From: an uncultured Lachnospiraceae bacterium
GTDB taxonomy: Bacteria; Bacillota; Clostridia; Lachnospirales; Lachnospiraceae
Reading direction: 5' to 3'
NCBI GenBank assembly: GCA_910585605.1
Contig: CAJUFL010000070.1
Location: 1 to 17,033 of the forward strand
Length of the DNA stretch: 17,033 bases
Under the pieces are notes generated by a model. It worked only from the letters and a program-made list of their open reading frames with translations, did not search any database and was not told the DNA's origin. Shown piece by piece: positions 1 through 7,639 of the stretch (position 1 is the first letter of the stretch; each line of letters starts with the position of its first letter). The position numbers and the translations under genes are program-made.

Positions 1-11
1 AGATAAAAAGA

Positions 12-63
12 AGCTGCCGCTTCACGAATCTCATTTCGTTAAAGCGACAGCCCCACTTTTTTT
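12..63 (+). terminator. Rho-independent terminator of an upstream gene
   Basis: A long hairpin is formed by GCTGCCGCTT (13-22) and AAGCGACAGC (42-51), with a single C/A mismatch. An inner stem ACGAA/TTCGT (24-28/35-39) lies inside it. The hairpin is followed by CCCAC and a run of seven T. It reads as a forward-strand terminator for a gene that ends left of the window and insulates the flippase promoter just downstream. Confidence 0.75.
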
Positions 64-72
64 GGTAGATGC

Positions 73-101
73 TTTTAATAAGAGGTAAGATGTGGTATAC
101 T
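73..101 (+). promoter_or_regulatory. Probable sigma-A promoter, extended -10 (flippase gene)
   Basis: TGGTATACT (93-101) is an extended -10 element. The position 17 bases upstream (73-78, TTTTAA) is a poor -35, which is typical of extended -10 promoters. The start site would fall near 108, giving a leader of about 75 bases before the ATG at 184. A second TATAAT at 154-159 has no usable -35. Confidence 0.5.
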
Positions 102-120
102 TTAAAACAAAGTATTCCAC
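92..120. repeat. Inverted repeat over the flippase -10/start site (operator candidate)
   Basis: GTGGTATAC (92-100) and GTATTCCAC (112-120) are reverse complements except for one base, with an 11-base A+T-rich spacer. The repeat covers the -10 and the predicted start of transcription, a placement typical of a repressor operator. As RNA only the right arm and part of the spacer would be transcribed, so a DNA-binding role is more likely than an RNA hairpin. No regulator gene is adjacent. Confidence 0.4.
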
Positions 121-183
121 ATAAGGAATGGTATTTGGATAGGACGATATCCTTATAATTAGTGAATGAATAGGGAATGACAC

Positions 184-1854
184 ATGAGTAAAAAGAAAAA
201 AATAGCTGCTGGTTTTGCCATGCAGGCAACAATTCTGGCAGCTGCAAGTATTGTATCAAAGTTGATTGGAATGATTTATAACATTCCCTTTGCAAATATA
301 TTAAGAAAAAGTGGAGAAGGGTATGGTAACGGATATTATGGTGCTGCCCAGACATGGTATTTCTATATTTTAATTATTGCGACATTTAGTATTCCTTCCG
401 CAGTGTCAAAGATTATGGCAGAACGGATTGAGCGGGGAGAGTACCGCAATGTGAAGAGGATTTTTAATGGTTCCATGTTGTATGTAATGGTAGTGGGTCT
501 GGCGGCGGCTGTATTTGCTTATGTGGCTGCACCTTATCTGGTGTCCCCAAATGCAGTGCTGTCTTTCAGGGTATTGGCTCCTACCATATTCTTTTCAGGA
601 TTCCTTAGTGTATACCGGGGGTATTTTCAGGCCTATGGTAATATGGTGCCAACTTCGGCTTCACAGGTGATTGAACAGATTTTTAATGCAGTGGGAAGTA
701 TTACGCTGGCGCTTTTGTTTATAAAATGGGCATCTGCTTTGGGCAGGGAAAGTGAGATTGACAAATTTGGTGCTGCCGGCGGGACGATCGGAACAGGTGT
801 AGGTCTACTTGCGGGTCTGGTTTATATGATGGTTCTCTTTCGGAAGGAGAAAAGGGAGCTGAATGTACGTATGGAGGCAGATGTGACGGAACATATTCTG
901 TCTTACAGGGAAGTGATCAAGCTGTTGTTAATGATCGCTACACCTATTATATTAAGTTCAGCTATCTATAATGCCAATGCCATGCTGGATATGACTATTT
1001 TTCAAAAGGTGTCTAAGGCAATGGGTTATGGAAAAGGAGTGATAGACGGGCAATATGGATTATACAGCCGGATGTACTTAGTACTTGCAAATGTACCGAT
1101 TGCCATGGCATCAGCGGTTGCATCGGCAGTCATTCCGGGAGTCTCTAGTGCATATGCTGTAGGGAATAAGAAAGAATGCAATCGTAAGCTTAACCAGTCC
1201 ATGGAGTTGACAATGGTTATGACAATCCCCTGTGCAGTAGGATTTGCCGTCCTTGGAAAGCCAATTGTACGGTTGTTATATTACAGTCTGACAGAAGAAG
1301 AGGTTGATATGGTGGGAATGCTATTATTACTTGGAGGTATTTCTATTGTAATTTATGGTATATCCAGTGTATTAAATGGGGTATTACAGGGAATCGGGAA
1401 AGTAAATGTTCCTGTCATCAGTGCAGTTGTTGCTTTGCTGCTTCATATGGTACTATTGGTATTTCTTGTTGCAGTATGCAGGGTGGGAATTTATTCACTG
1501 ATTTTTGCAACGGCATTTTATGCAGTTATTGTCGTATTTATGAATTATCTTTATGTGAAAAAGTATCTGGGTTTTCGGATGAAGTGGAAACATATAGTAT
1601 GGGTTCCGATGATATCGGCTCTTGTTATGGGGATTACCGCTGTTGTTTTATACAATGGGCTTTATCTGTTATTGGGGTATGTGATGGGAGAACGAGTCTG
1701 CAATGGGGCGGCAGTTTTAACCGCAATCGTATTGGCGGCTTGTGTTTATTTTATTTCCATGATTAAAATAGGAGGTTATACAAAAGATATGCTGCTGGCA
1801 TTCCCAAAAGGGGCATTACTTGTCAGAATTGCAGAGAAATTACATTTGATTTAA
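184..1854 (+). CDS. MOP-superfamily flippase (SpoVB/MurJ-like polysaccharide exporter)
   Basis: This is a 556-residue, strongly hydrophobic protein with a short lysine-rich N-terminus (SKKKKIAAGF) and about 13-14 predicted membrane segments. The first segment, ending in SKLIGMIYNIPFA, and the motif SIPSAVSKIMAER near residue 80 are typical of the SpoVB/MurJ/Wzx branch, which moves lipid-linked cell-wall or polysaccharide precursors across the membrane. Length matches the clostridial family (about 530-560). AGGG lies about eight bases before the ATG. The nuclease gene begins 25 bases downstream on the same strand, so the two are probably cotranscribed. Which lipid-linked substrate it carries cannot be told from the sequence; SpoVB paralogues occur in several copies per genome. 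Family assignment is firm, substrate is not. Confidence 0.85.
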   Translation: MSKKKKIAAGFAMQATILAAASIVSKLIGMIYNIPFANILRKSGEGYGNGYYGAAQTWYFYILIIATFSIPSAVSKIMAERIERGEYRNVKRIFNGSMLYVMVVGLAAAVFAYVAAPYLVSPNAVLSFRVLAPTIFFSGFLSVYRGYFQAYGNMVPTSASQVIEQIFNAVGSITLALLFIKWASALGRESEIDKFGAAGGTIGTGVGLLAGLVYMMVLFRKEKRELNVRMEADVTEHILSYREVIKLLLMIATPIILSSAIYNANAMLDMTIFQKVSKAMGYGKGVIDGQYGLYSRMYLVLANVPIAMASAVASAVIPGVSSAYAVGNKKECNRKLNQSMELTMVMTIPCAVGFAVLGKPIVRLLYYSLTEEEVDMVGMLLLLGGISIVIYGISSVLNGVLQGIGKVNVPVISAVVALLLHMVLLVFLVAVCRVGIYSLIFATAFYAVIVVFMNYLYVKKYLGFRMKWKHIVWVPMISALVMGITAVVLYNGLYLLLGYVMGERVCNGAAVLTAIVLAACVYFISMIKIGGYTKDMLLAFPKGALLVRIAEKLHLI

Positions 1855-1879
1855 TTCTAGTTGAAACGAGGTGTTTATG

Positions 1880-3475
1880 ATGAAATTAGTATTTATCGGA
1901 GCGGATCATGAAGTAACCGGAAGCTGTCACTGTTTGCAGGCATGTGATAAGAGTATTCTGATTGACTGCGGGATGGAGCAGGGACAGGACATATATGAGA
2001 ATCAGGAACTGCCGATGAATCCTTCGGATGTGGATTACATATTGCTTACCCATGCACATATTGACCATTCAGGGCTTTTGCCGCTAATGTATGCAAAGGG
2101 ATTTCGGGGGCAGGTTTATACTACAAAGGCAACAACAGACCTTTGCCAGATTATGCTAAGAGACAGTGCCCATATTCAGGAGTTTGAGGCAGAATGGAGG
2201 AACCGGAAAGGAAGAAGAGCCGGTGAAAAGGAATATGTGCCGCTTTATAGTATGGATGATGCCATAGGAGTACTGGAGCATTTTGTTCCATGTCAGTATG
2301 AGGATATGATCGAACTGACAGAGGGGATTAAAATCAGATTTTCTGATGTCGGTCATTTGCTGGGCTCTGCCAGTATTGAGGTATGGCTGACAGAGGGGGA
2401 TATTTCAAAGAAGATTGTATTTTCAGGAGATATCGGCAATATCAATCAGCCTATCATCAAGGACCCGCAGTATCTGAAAGAGGCAGATTATGTGGTAATG
2501 GAATCTACATATGGTGACCGCAGTCATGGAGGAACACCGGATTATGTCGCAGACTTTACCAGAATCATAAAGGAGACCTTTGATAAGGGGGGGAATGTTG
2601 TCATCCCTTCTTTTGCAGTGGGAAGAACCCAGGAGCTTTTATATTTTATCAGAAAGATAAAATATGATAATCTTTTGCCGGAATATGAGGGGTTTGAGGT
2701 ATATGTTGACAGTCCGCTGGCAATTGAGGCGACTAATATATTCAACAGAAATGTGGAATCCTGTTTTGATGAAGAGGCAATGGAGTTGGTCAGACAGGGA
2801 ATCAATCCGATTTCATTTCCGGGTTTGAAAACAGCTGTTACCAGTGATGATTCCAAGGCAATCAATTTTGACATGAAACCGAAGGTGATTATTTCTGCTT
2901 CCGGTATGTGTGAAGCAGGGCGGATCAGGCATCATTTAAAGCATAATCTCTGGAGAAAAGAGTGTACTATTTTATTTGTGGGTTATCAGGCACATGGAAC
3001 TTTGGGGCGGAGTATTGTGGAAGGTGCACCGAATGTAAAACTGTTTGGAGAACAGATTGAGATACGTGCAAAGGTTGAAAAGCTGGATGGTATCAGTGGT
3101 CATGCAGACCAGGAGGGATTATTAAAGTGGCTGCATTCTTTTGAGCCAAAACCGAAAGTATTTGTGGTGCATGGTGAAGATCTGGTATGCGAACATTTCA
3201 AGAAAATGATACAGGATGAGGGATATGAAGCAATTGCACCATTTTCAGGAGCAGAGTTTGATCTTGGTGCTAATGAATTGATCTTCCAGGGTGTTGCAGT
3301 ACGGAAAGTAAAAATCAGCCAGAAGGCATTTCGGGCACAGGCAATCTTCGAACGTCTTGTGGCAGCGGGTAATCGTCTTCTTACGGTTATTGCCCATAAT
3401 AAAGGCGGGGCAAATAAAGATCTGGTTCGATTTACAGACCAGATTAACAGTCTGTGCGATAAGTGGGAACGGTGA
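1880..3475 (+). CDS. Beta-CASP metallo-beta-lactamase RNase/exonuclease (CPSF73-like, COG1236 type)
   Basis: This is a 531-residue protein. The metallo-beta-lactamase metal ligands are visible: HAHIDH at residues 58-63, His159 in DVGHLLGSAS, Asp184 in FSGDIGN, and His431 in VVHGED. The beta-CASP part follows, with ESTYGDRSHG, PSFAVGRTQELL, ISASGMCEAGRIRHHL and ISGHAD (His408). The set is the CPSF73-like nuclease signature, which acts on RNA in the cytoplasm; the exact substrate is unknown. The reading frame runs back to a GTG at 1871, but GAGGTG at 1868-1873 gives the best spacing to the ATG at 1880; ATG 1877 is possible. About 70 residues after the RMMBL region form a tail not needed for catalysis. 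Probably second gene of an operon with the flippase, with no evident functional link. Confidence 0.88.
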   Translation: MKLVFIGADHEVTGSCHCLQACDKSILIDCGMEQGQDIYENQELPMNPSDVDYILLTHAHIDHSGLLPLMYAKGFRGQVYTTKATTDLCQIMLRDSAHIQEFEAEWRNRKGRRAGEKEYVPLYSMDDAIGVLEHFVPCQYEDMIELTEGIKIRFSDVGHLLGSASIEVWLTEGDISKKIVFSGDIGNINQPIIKDPQYLKEADYVVMESTYGDRSHGGTPDYVADFTRIIKETFDKGGNVVIPSFAVGRTQELLYFIRKIKYDNLLPEYEGFEVYVDSPLAIEATNIFNRNVESCFDEEAMELVRQGINPISFPGLKTAVTSDDSKAINFDMKPKVIISASGMCEAGRIRHHLKHNLWRKECTILFVGYQAHGTLGRSIVEGAPNVKLFGEQIEIRAKVEKLDGISGHADQEGLLKWLHSFEPKPKVFVVHGEDLVCEHFKKMIQDEGYEAIAPFSGAEFDLGANELIFQGVAVRKVKISQKAFRAQAIFERLVAAGNRLLTVIAHNKGGANKDLVRFTDQINSLCDKWER

Positions 3476-3563
3476 TTAAATTAGTTTTTTTGTTCTGTGT
3501 TTTGTTCCTTAAACCAATATCAGGTAAATAGCCGGGTTTTATGTTTGAAATATAAATAGGGGC

Positions 3564-3592
3564 TTGAAAAGCCTTTAAATGCAAGGTACAAT
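3564..3592 (+). promoter_or_regulatory. Sigma-A promoter of the sensor/GGDEF/EAL gene
   Basis: TTGAAA (3564-3569) and TACAAT (3587-3592) are separated by exactly 17 bases. The predicted start is near 3599, about 150 bases before the preferred start codon. A small inverted repeat, GGCTT-GAA-AAGCC (3561-3573), covers the -35, and a larger one lies directly downstream of the -10. No convincing terminator for the preceding nuclease gene is seen between 3476 and 3560. Confidence 0.65.
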
Positions 3593-3620
3593 AGGGGTAG
3601 CAAGGTCACATGTTACCCCT
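3593..3620. repeat. Inverted repeat at the start of the sensor gene transcript (operator or leader hairpin)
   Basis: AGGGGTAGCA (3593-3602) and TGTTACCCCT (3611-3620) form ten pairs, one of them a G-T, around an 8-base loop. The repeat begins one base after the -10, so the start site lies in its left arm. It could be an operator or a 5' hairpin protecting the mRNA. A T-run (3635-3639) comes too late for a good terminator. Confidence 0.45.
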
Positions 3621-3748
3621 GTTATATGATATATTTTTTATTATCGGGAACAGATAACATGGGATAGATAAGATGCAGGAGAGAAAAAGTGATGGACCTT
3701 GAATCGGAGAAATCTGATTTGAGGTTTTTTTTGTTGGAGGAGATAGCA

Positions 3749-6700
3749 ATGGAAAAACGTAAAAGAATTGCATTGCTGGTTGGACAACCGGAAGAAAATT
3801 ATCAGAATCTGTTTATACAGGGATTTTTAAATCAGGCATTTGCAAGTGATTGGGATGTGTGTATTTTTGCGATGTATCAGAAATATCAGGAATCTGCTGC
3901 CAGAGAGGTTGGAGAGTCCAATATTTTTTCTTTGATTCAGTACAATTTGTTTGATGCATTTATTATTCTTCTTGACACTTTGCAGACACCGGGTGTAGCA
4001 GAACGGTTAGAAGAACAGATAAAGAAATCCTTTTCCGGACCTGTTCTATGTATAGATAAACAAAGTAAATATTTTCCAACAATCATGAACGATAACTATT
4101 ATCCGGTTAAAAAGCTGTTAGTCCATTTGATAGAACATCACGGATTGAAGGATATTGCGTATTTAACAGGAAAAGAATGGCATCTCCATTCCCAACAGAG
4201 ATTGCAGGCATATGTTGACTGTATGAAGGAATATGGACTGCCAGTAAAAGATAACCGCATATTTTATGGCGATTTCTGGTATAGCAGTGGAGAAAGTATG
4301 GTGGAAAAGCTGCTAAAGGACAGAGAGAATATGCCGGAAGCGATTGCGTGTGCAAATGACTGTATGGCAATTGGTGTGGCAAAGGCATTGACAGAGAATG
4401 GGATTCGTGTGCCAGAAGATGTTGCTGTTGTTGGTTATGATTCCGTGGAGGAAGGTCAGACAAGCCCGAAGCCAATTACTTCCGTTCCGATTCCGGCGAA
4501 AGCTTTTGGAGATTATGCGGCAAAATGTTTGCAGGCCATGTTTGACGGCTCTACCCTGCCAGAGTTCCAGGCTGATCCGGATTTATTTATCGGCAGCAGC
4601 TGTGGATGTCAGAATGACAGTATGATTCCTAAACTACAGCTTCGGGAAAACTGGGGAACTGATATTTCGGAACACAGCTTTTACTCCTGTTTTAATCATA
4701 TGATGGAGGATATGTTATCCCAGTCGGATTTTAAAAATCTGATGAACGTGATTTTCTCTTATATTTATCAGATTCGCGGGTTCGAAAGCTTTCACCTTTG
4801 CTTAAATGAGCATTGGGGAAATTTTAAGGATATGGGAAAGTCTGATGCGGAATGGAAGGATTATACAAAACAGATGATTCCTATATTGGAATGTGGTACT
4901 GGAGGAGAAAACAGGGATAAAATAGATTTGAAGGGTAGATTTAAAACAGAAGTCCTTCTGCCGGATCTGTATGTGGATAGGGATAAGCCTAAGGCGTATT
5001 TTTTCACACCCCTGCATTTTGAAGACCGTTGTTTAGGTTATGCAGTGATCAGTTACGGTAATGAGGCAAAAAGTTATAATGATACTTATCGGCTGTGGCT
5101 TAGAAGTGCTATGCAGGGATTGGAATGTTTTCGTAGAATAGAGGCGTTGCGACAGAGCAGTACTTTATTAGAGGAAAGCCAGATTCGGGATTCTCTTACC
5201 GGTTTATATAATTATAAGGGTTTTATCCGGCAGTCCGAGGCATTGATTAAAAGAGCCAAGAGACTGAATTGTTATATCAGTACAATGGCAGTAGATATCA
5301 GGAGTCTGGCTGTGATTAATGATGAACATGGAAGAGAAGAAGGAAATCAGGCAATTATAAAAGTTGCCAGATGTTTGGAAGGCTGTATTGATGACGGAAT
5401 GAGCTGCTGCTTGGGAAATGGTGAATATATGGTTGCCATTTTATCGGGTAATAATGACAGGAAATTGATTCATCTGATTCGAAACAAACTGCTTAATATG
5501 CTGGAAAAATATAATAACGAAAGACCCGCAGATTATGCTTTGCTGGTATATACGGGAAGTGTAACCGGCAGGGTGAATGATGTAACGGAGTTTGAACATC
5601 TGGTTAATGGTGCAGTGAGCAGGAAAAACGGAAACAAGGTCAGTGAACAGCGTATCACAAATAATTCGAAATTAACGGCAGAAGAGCTGGAAGAGGCTCA
5701 GATTGTACGAAGGGTTTTAGAGGAAAATTTGTTTTTATATCATTTTCAGCCTATCATCAATGCAAAAAATGGAGAGGTTTACGCTTATGAGGCATTGATG
5801 AGAGCAGATGTTACTCCATATCTGTCTCCAATAAAGGTACTGAAATATGCCGATTATTTTGGTAATTTGTATGATGTGGAGAAAGCGACATTTTTTAATG
5901 TGATTAAACAGATTAAGGATAATGAGGATTTGTTTTCCGGCAAAAAAGTATTTATCAACAGTATTCCGGGAAACATGCTGAAAGATGAAGATGCTGTCTG
6001 GCTGGAAAAGGAAATCATGGAGCATGCAGGACAGATCGTTGTGGAACTGACAGAGCAGACAGAGATAGATGATGAAGCTTTGGCACAGATGAAGGCAAGT
6101 TATGAAAAAATGGGGATAGAAACCGCAGTTGATGATTATGGAACCGGTTATTCCAATGTTACCAATCTGCTGCGCTATATGCCGAACTATGTTAAGATTG
6201 ACAGAATGCTTTTGACAGAAATTCAGAACAGCCCTCAGAAACAGCATTTTGTGAGGGAGATAATTGAATTTGCACATGATAATGCGATTATGGCTCTGGC
6301 AGAGGGGATTGAGACATCAGAGGAGCTTGAAATGGTGATTCATCTTGGTGCGGACCTGATTCAGGGATTCTATACAGCTAAGCCATCCAAAGCAGTAGTG
6401 GAAACCCTTGATAATACAGTTGTGAGTGAAATTTTGCAGTACAATAAGAAAAGGGAAAGCCAGAAAGTATATGTTGCCGGCAGAGAAGGAAGGGTTTCAC
6501 TTGCAAAGCTTGTAGCAGATCAGTATGTTAAAATCCAGATTGTCCACGAAAAAACAACTTACAGGGATATTACTATTGTGGGAGTACCGGGAATGGTATC
6601 TCATATGACTTTGGAGATAGGAGACGGTTATCAGGGAAGAATCGTACTGGAGAATGTGGTTTTTGACAGTGGAAAAGCTGAGACCTGTATCAATATTGGA

Positions 6701-7540
6701 AAACAATGTGAGGTAATTCTGGTATTACAGGGAGATAATGAATTAAGAGCAGGGGGAATCCGTGTGCCGGAGGAGTCTAAGCTGATATTGGAAGGGAATG
6801 GAAATCTGCTGATACAGGAAGATCATACTGGGTATTTTGGTATTGGAAATGATTTGAAGTCAGCACATGGTACGATTGAATTTGAGCAGGATGGTATTGT
6901 TGAGATTCAGGCGAATGGAATGAAAGGAATCGGGATTGGCTCCGGTTATGGCGGAAATATTCATATTAATAAGGGAAAATATGTCCTGCATCTAAAAGGA
7001 AGAGAAGGGGTCGGCATTGGGGCTTTTTATTCGGATGTCAGTGCAGATATCTTACAATGTGATATTAATATGAATATTGATATTTCAAAAGGAGTTGGTA
7101 TTGGTTCCATGGAGAAAAATGCCAGAATCAATCTGAAAAATCTTTCAGCAAGGTTTGTTTTTGGAGGGGAAAAGCTGATAGGAATCGGAACCGTTGACGG
7201 AGGGGAAAGTGAGATAGGAATCTACAATGCAAATGTAGACATGGATTTACGGGCAACAAATCTGTATGGAATCGGGGCAGAGAACGGTTTTATGAAATTA
7301 GACATAGAATATGCATCTGTCCGAATCAGCGGAGAGGGAAAATATGCATTAGCGTTTGGTAACAGGGATCGGAATGCCCGTATTCATATTGTAAATGCTA
7401 CTGTGGACAGCAAGCTGAAATCTTCTCTTGACACGGATATGGGTGCCAGTGAAGAAGATATTTATATTGCAAATGCCCGGTGTATTTTTACCCTGAATGG
7501 GAAAAGTGTCGTACGGAAAGTAGAAGATATTGATCTGTAA
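3749..7540 (+). CDS. Soluble sugar-sensor / degenerate GGDEF / EAL protein with C-terminal beta-solenoid
   Basis: This is a 1263-residue protein with no signal peptide or membrane segment, so probably cytoplasmic. Domains in order: LacI-type periplasmic-binding fold (about 5-285, including VVGYDSVEEG) without the DNA-binding helix-turn-helix; a GAF-like region (about 300-470); GGDEF from DSLTGLYN (481) to about 620; EAL (about 650-885); a glycine-patterned tail (about 905-1263). The GGDEF signature is GNGEY (556-560) and its DxD region reads DIRSL, so cyclase activity is unlikely. The EAL domain keeps E681, N737, the ELTE motif (766-769), D795/D796, K816, E852 and Q872, so c-di-GMP phosphodiesterase activity is expected. 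The tail repeats a G-[IV]-G core about every 28 residues. The ATG at 3749 has a strong GGAGGAG site seven bases upstream and begins right at the first domain strand; an in-frame ATG at 3692 behind AGGAGAG would add 19 residues. The gene is monocistronic. The function of the combination is not known to me. Confidence 0.85.
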   Translation: MEKRKRIALLVGQPEENYQNLFIQGFLNQAFASDWDVCIFAMYQKYQESAAREVGESNIFSLIQYNLFDAFIILLDTLQTPGVAERLEEQIKKSFSGPVLCIDKQSKYFPTIMNDNYYPVKKLLVHLIEHHGLKDIAYLTGKEWHLHSQQRLQAYVDCMKEYGLPVKDNRIFYGDFWYSSGESMVEKLLKDRENMPEAIACANDCMAIGVAKALTENGIRVPEDVAVVGYDSVEEGQTSPKPITSVPIPAKAFGDYAAKCLQAMFDGSTLPEFQADPDLFIGSSCGCQNDSMIPKLQLRENWGTDISEHSFYSCFNHMMEDMLSQSDFKNLMNVIFSYIYQIRGFESFHLCLNEHWGNFKDMGKSDAEWKDYTKQMIPILECGTGGENRDKIDLKGRFKTEVLLPDLYVDRDKPKAYFFTPLHFEDRCLGYAVISYGNEAKSYNDTYRLWLRSAMQGLECFRRIEALRQSSTLLEESQIRDSLTGLYNYKGFIRQSEALIKRAKRLNCYISTMAVDIRSLAVINDEHGREEGNQAIIKVARCLEGCIDDGMSCCLGNGEYMVAILSGNNDRKLIHLIRNKLLNMLEKYNNERPADYALLVYTGSVTGRVNDVTEFEHLVNGAVSRKNGNKVSEQRITNNSKLTAEELEEAQIVRRVLEENLFLYHFQPIINAKNGEVYAYEALMRADVTPYLSPIKVLKYADYFGNLYDVEKATFFNVIKQIKDNEDLFSGKKVFINSIPGNMLKDEDAVWLEKEIMEHAGQIVVELTEQTEIDDEALAQMKASYEKMGIETAVDDYGTGYSNVTNLLRYMPNYVKIDRMLLTEIQNSPQKQHFVREIIEFAHDNAIMALAEGIETSEELEMVIHLGADLIQGFYTAKPSKAVVETLDNTVVSEILQYNKKRESQKVYVAGREGRVSLAKLVADQYVKIQIVHEKTTYRDITIVGVPGMVSHMTLEIGDGYQGRIVLENVVFDSGKAETCINIGKQCEVILVLQGDNELRAGGIRVPEESKLILEGNGNLLIQEDHTGYFGIGNDLKSAHGTIEFEQDGIVEIQANGMKGIGIGSGYGGNIHINKGKYVLHLKGREGVGIGAFYSDVSADILQCDINMNIDISKGVGIGSMEKNARINLKNLSARFVFGGEKLIGIGTVDGGESEIGIYNANVDMDLRATNLYGIGAENGFMKLDIEYASVRISGEGKYALAFGNRDRNARIHIVNATVDSKLKSSLDTDMGASEEDIYIANARCIFTLNGKSVVRKVEDIDL

Positions 7541-7586
7541 CGGCTGAGAATCCGGCAGATATTATAATGAATCAATTGAAATCATT

Positions 7587-7630
7587 GGGGCTGCCGCAGC
7601 AAAGATTACTGCAGCAGCCCTGAACTTTTT
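7587..7630 (+). terminator. Strong terminator between convergent genes
   Basis: GGGCTGCCGCAG (7588-7599) pairs with CTGCAGCAGCCC (7609-7620) with one C/A mismatch, and five T follow at 7626-7630. It ends the sensor/EAL transcript. Read from the other strand the hairpin is followed by only a weak T-rich stretch, so it may stop the convergent phosphofructokinase transcript less efficiently. Confidence 0.85.
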
Positions 7631-7639
7631 CATGTGATA

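Noticed and set aside
1476..1766. 96-codon plus-strand frame inside the flippase gene
   Set aside because: It overlaps membrane segments of a well-supported gene in another frame, and has no ribosome binding site.
3635..3640. Terminator made of the 3593-3620 hairpin and the following T-run
   Set aside because: The T-run begins about 15 bases after the stem, and the hairpin sits at the start site of a good promoter; an operator or leader hairpin is more likely.
5189..5620. Active diguanylate cyclase
   Set aside because: The signature reads GNGEY, and the first metal-binding motif reads DIRSL; key acidic residues are absent.
5735..6277. 180-codon minus-strand frame within the EAL region
   Set aside because: It lies fully inside the conserved EAL coding sequence and shows no start signal or recognisable protein; a shadow frame.
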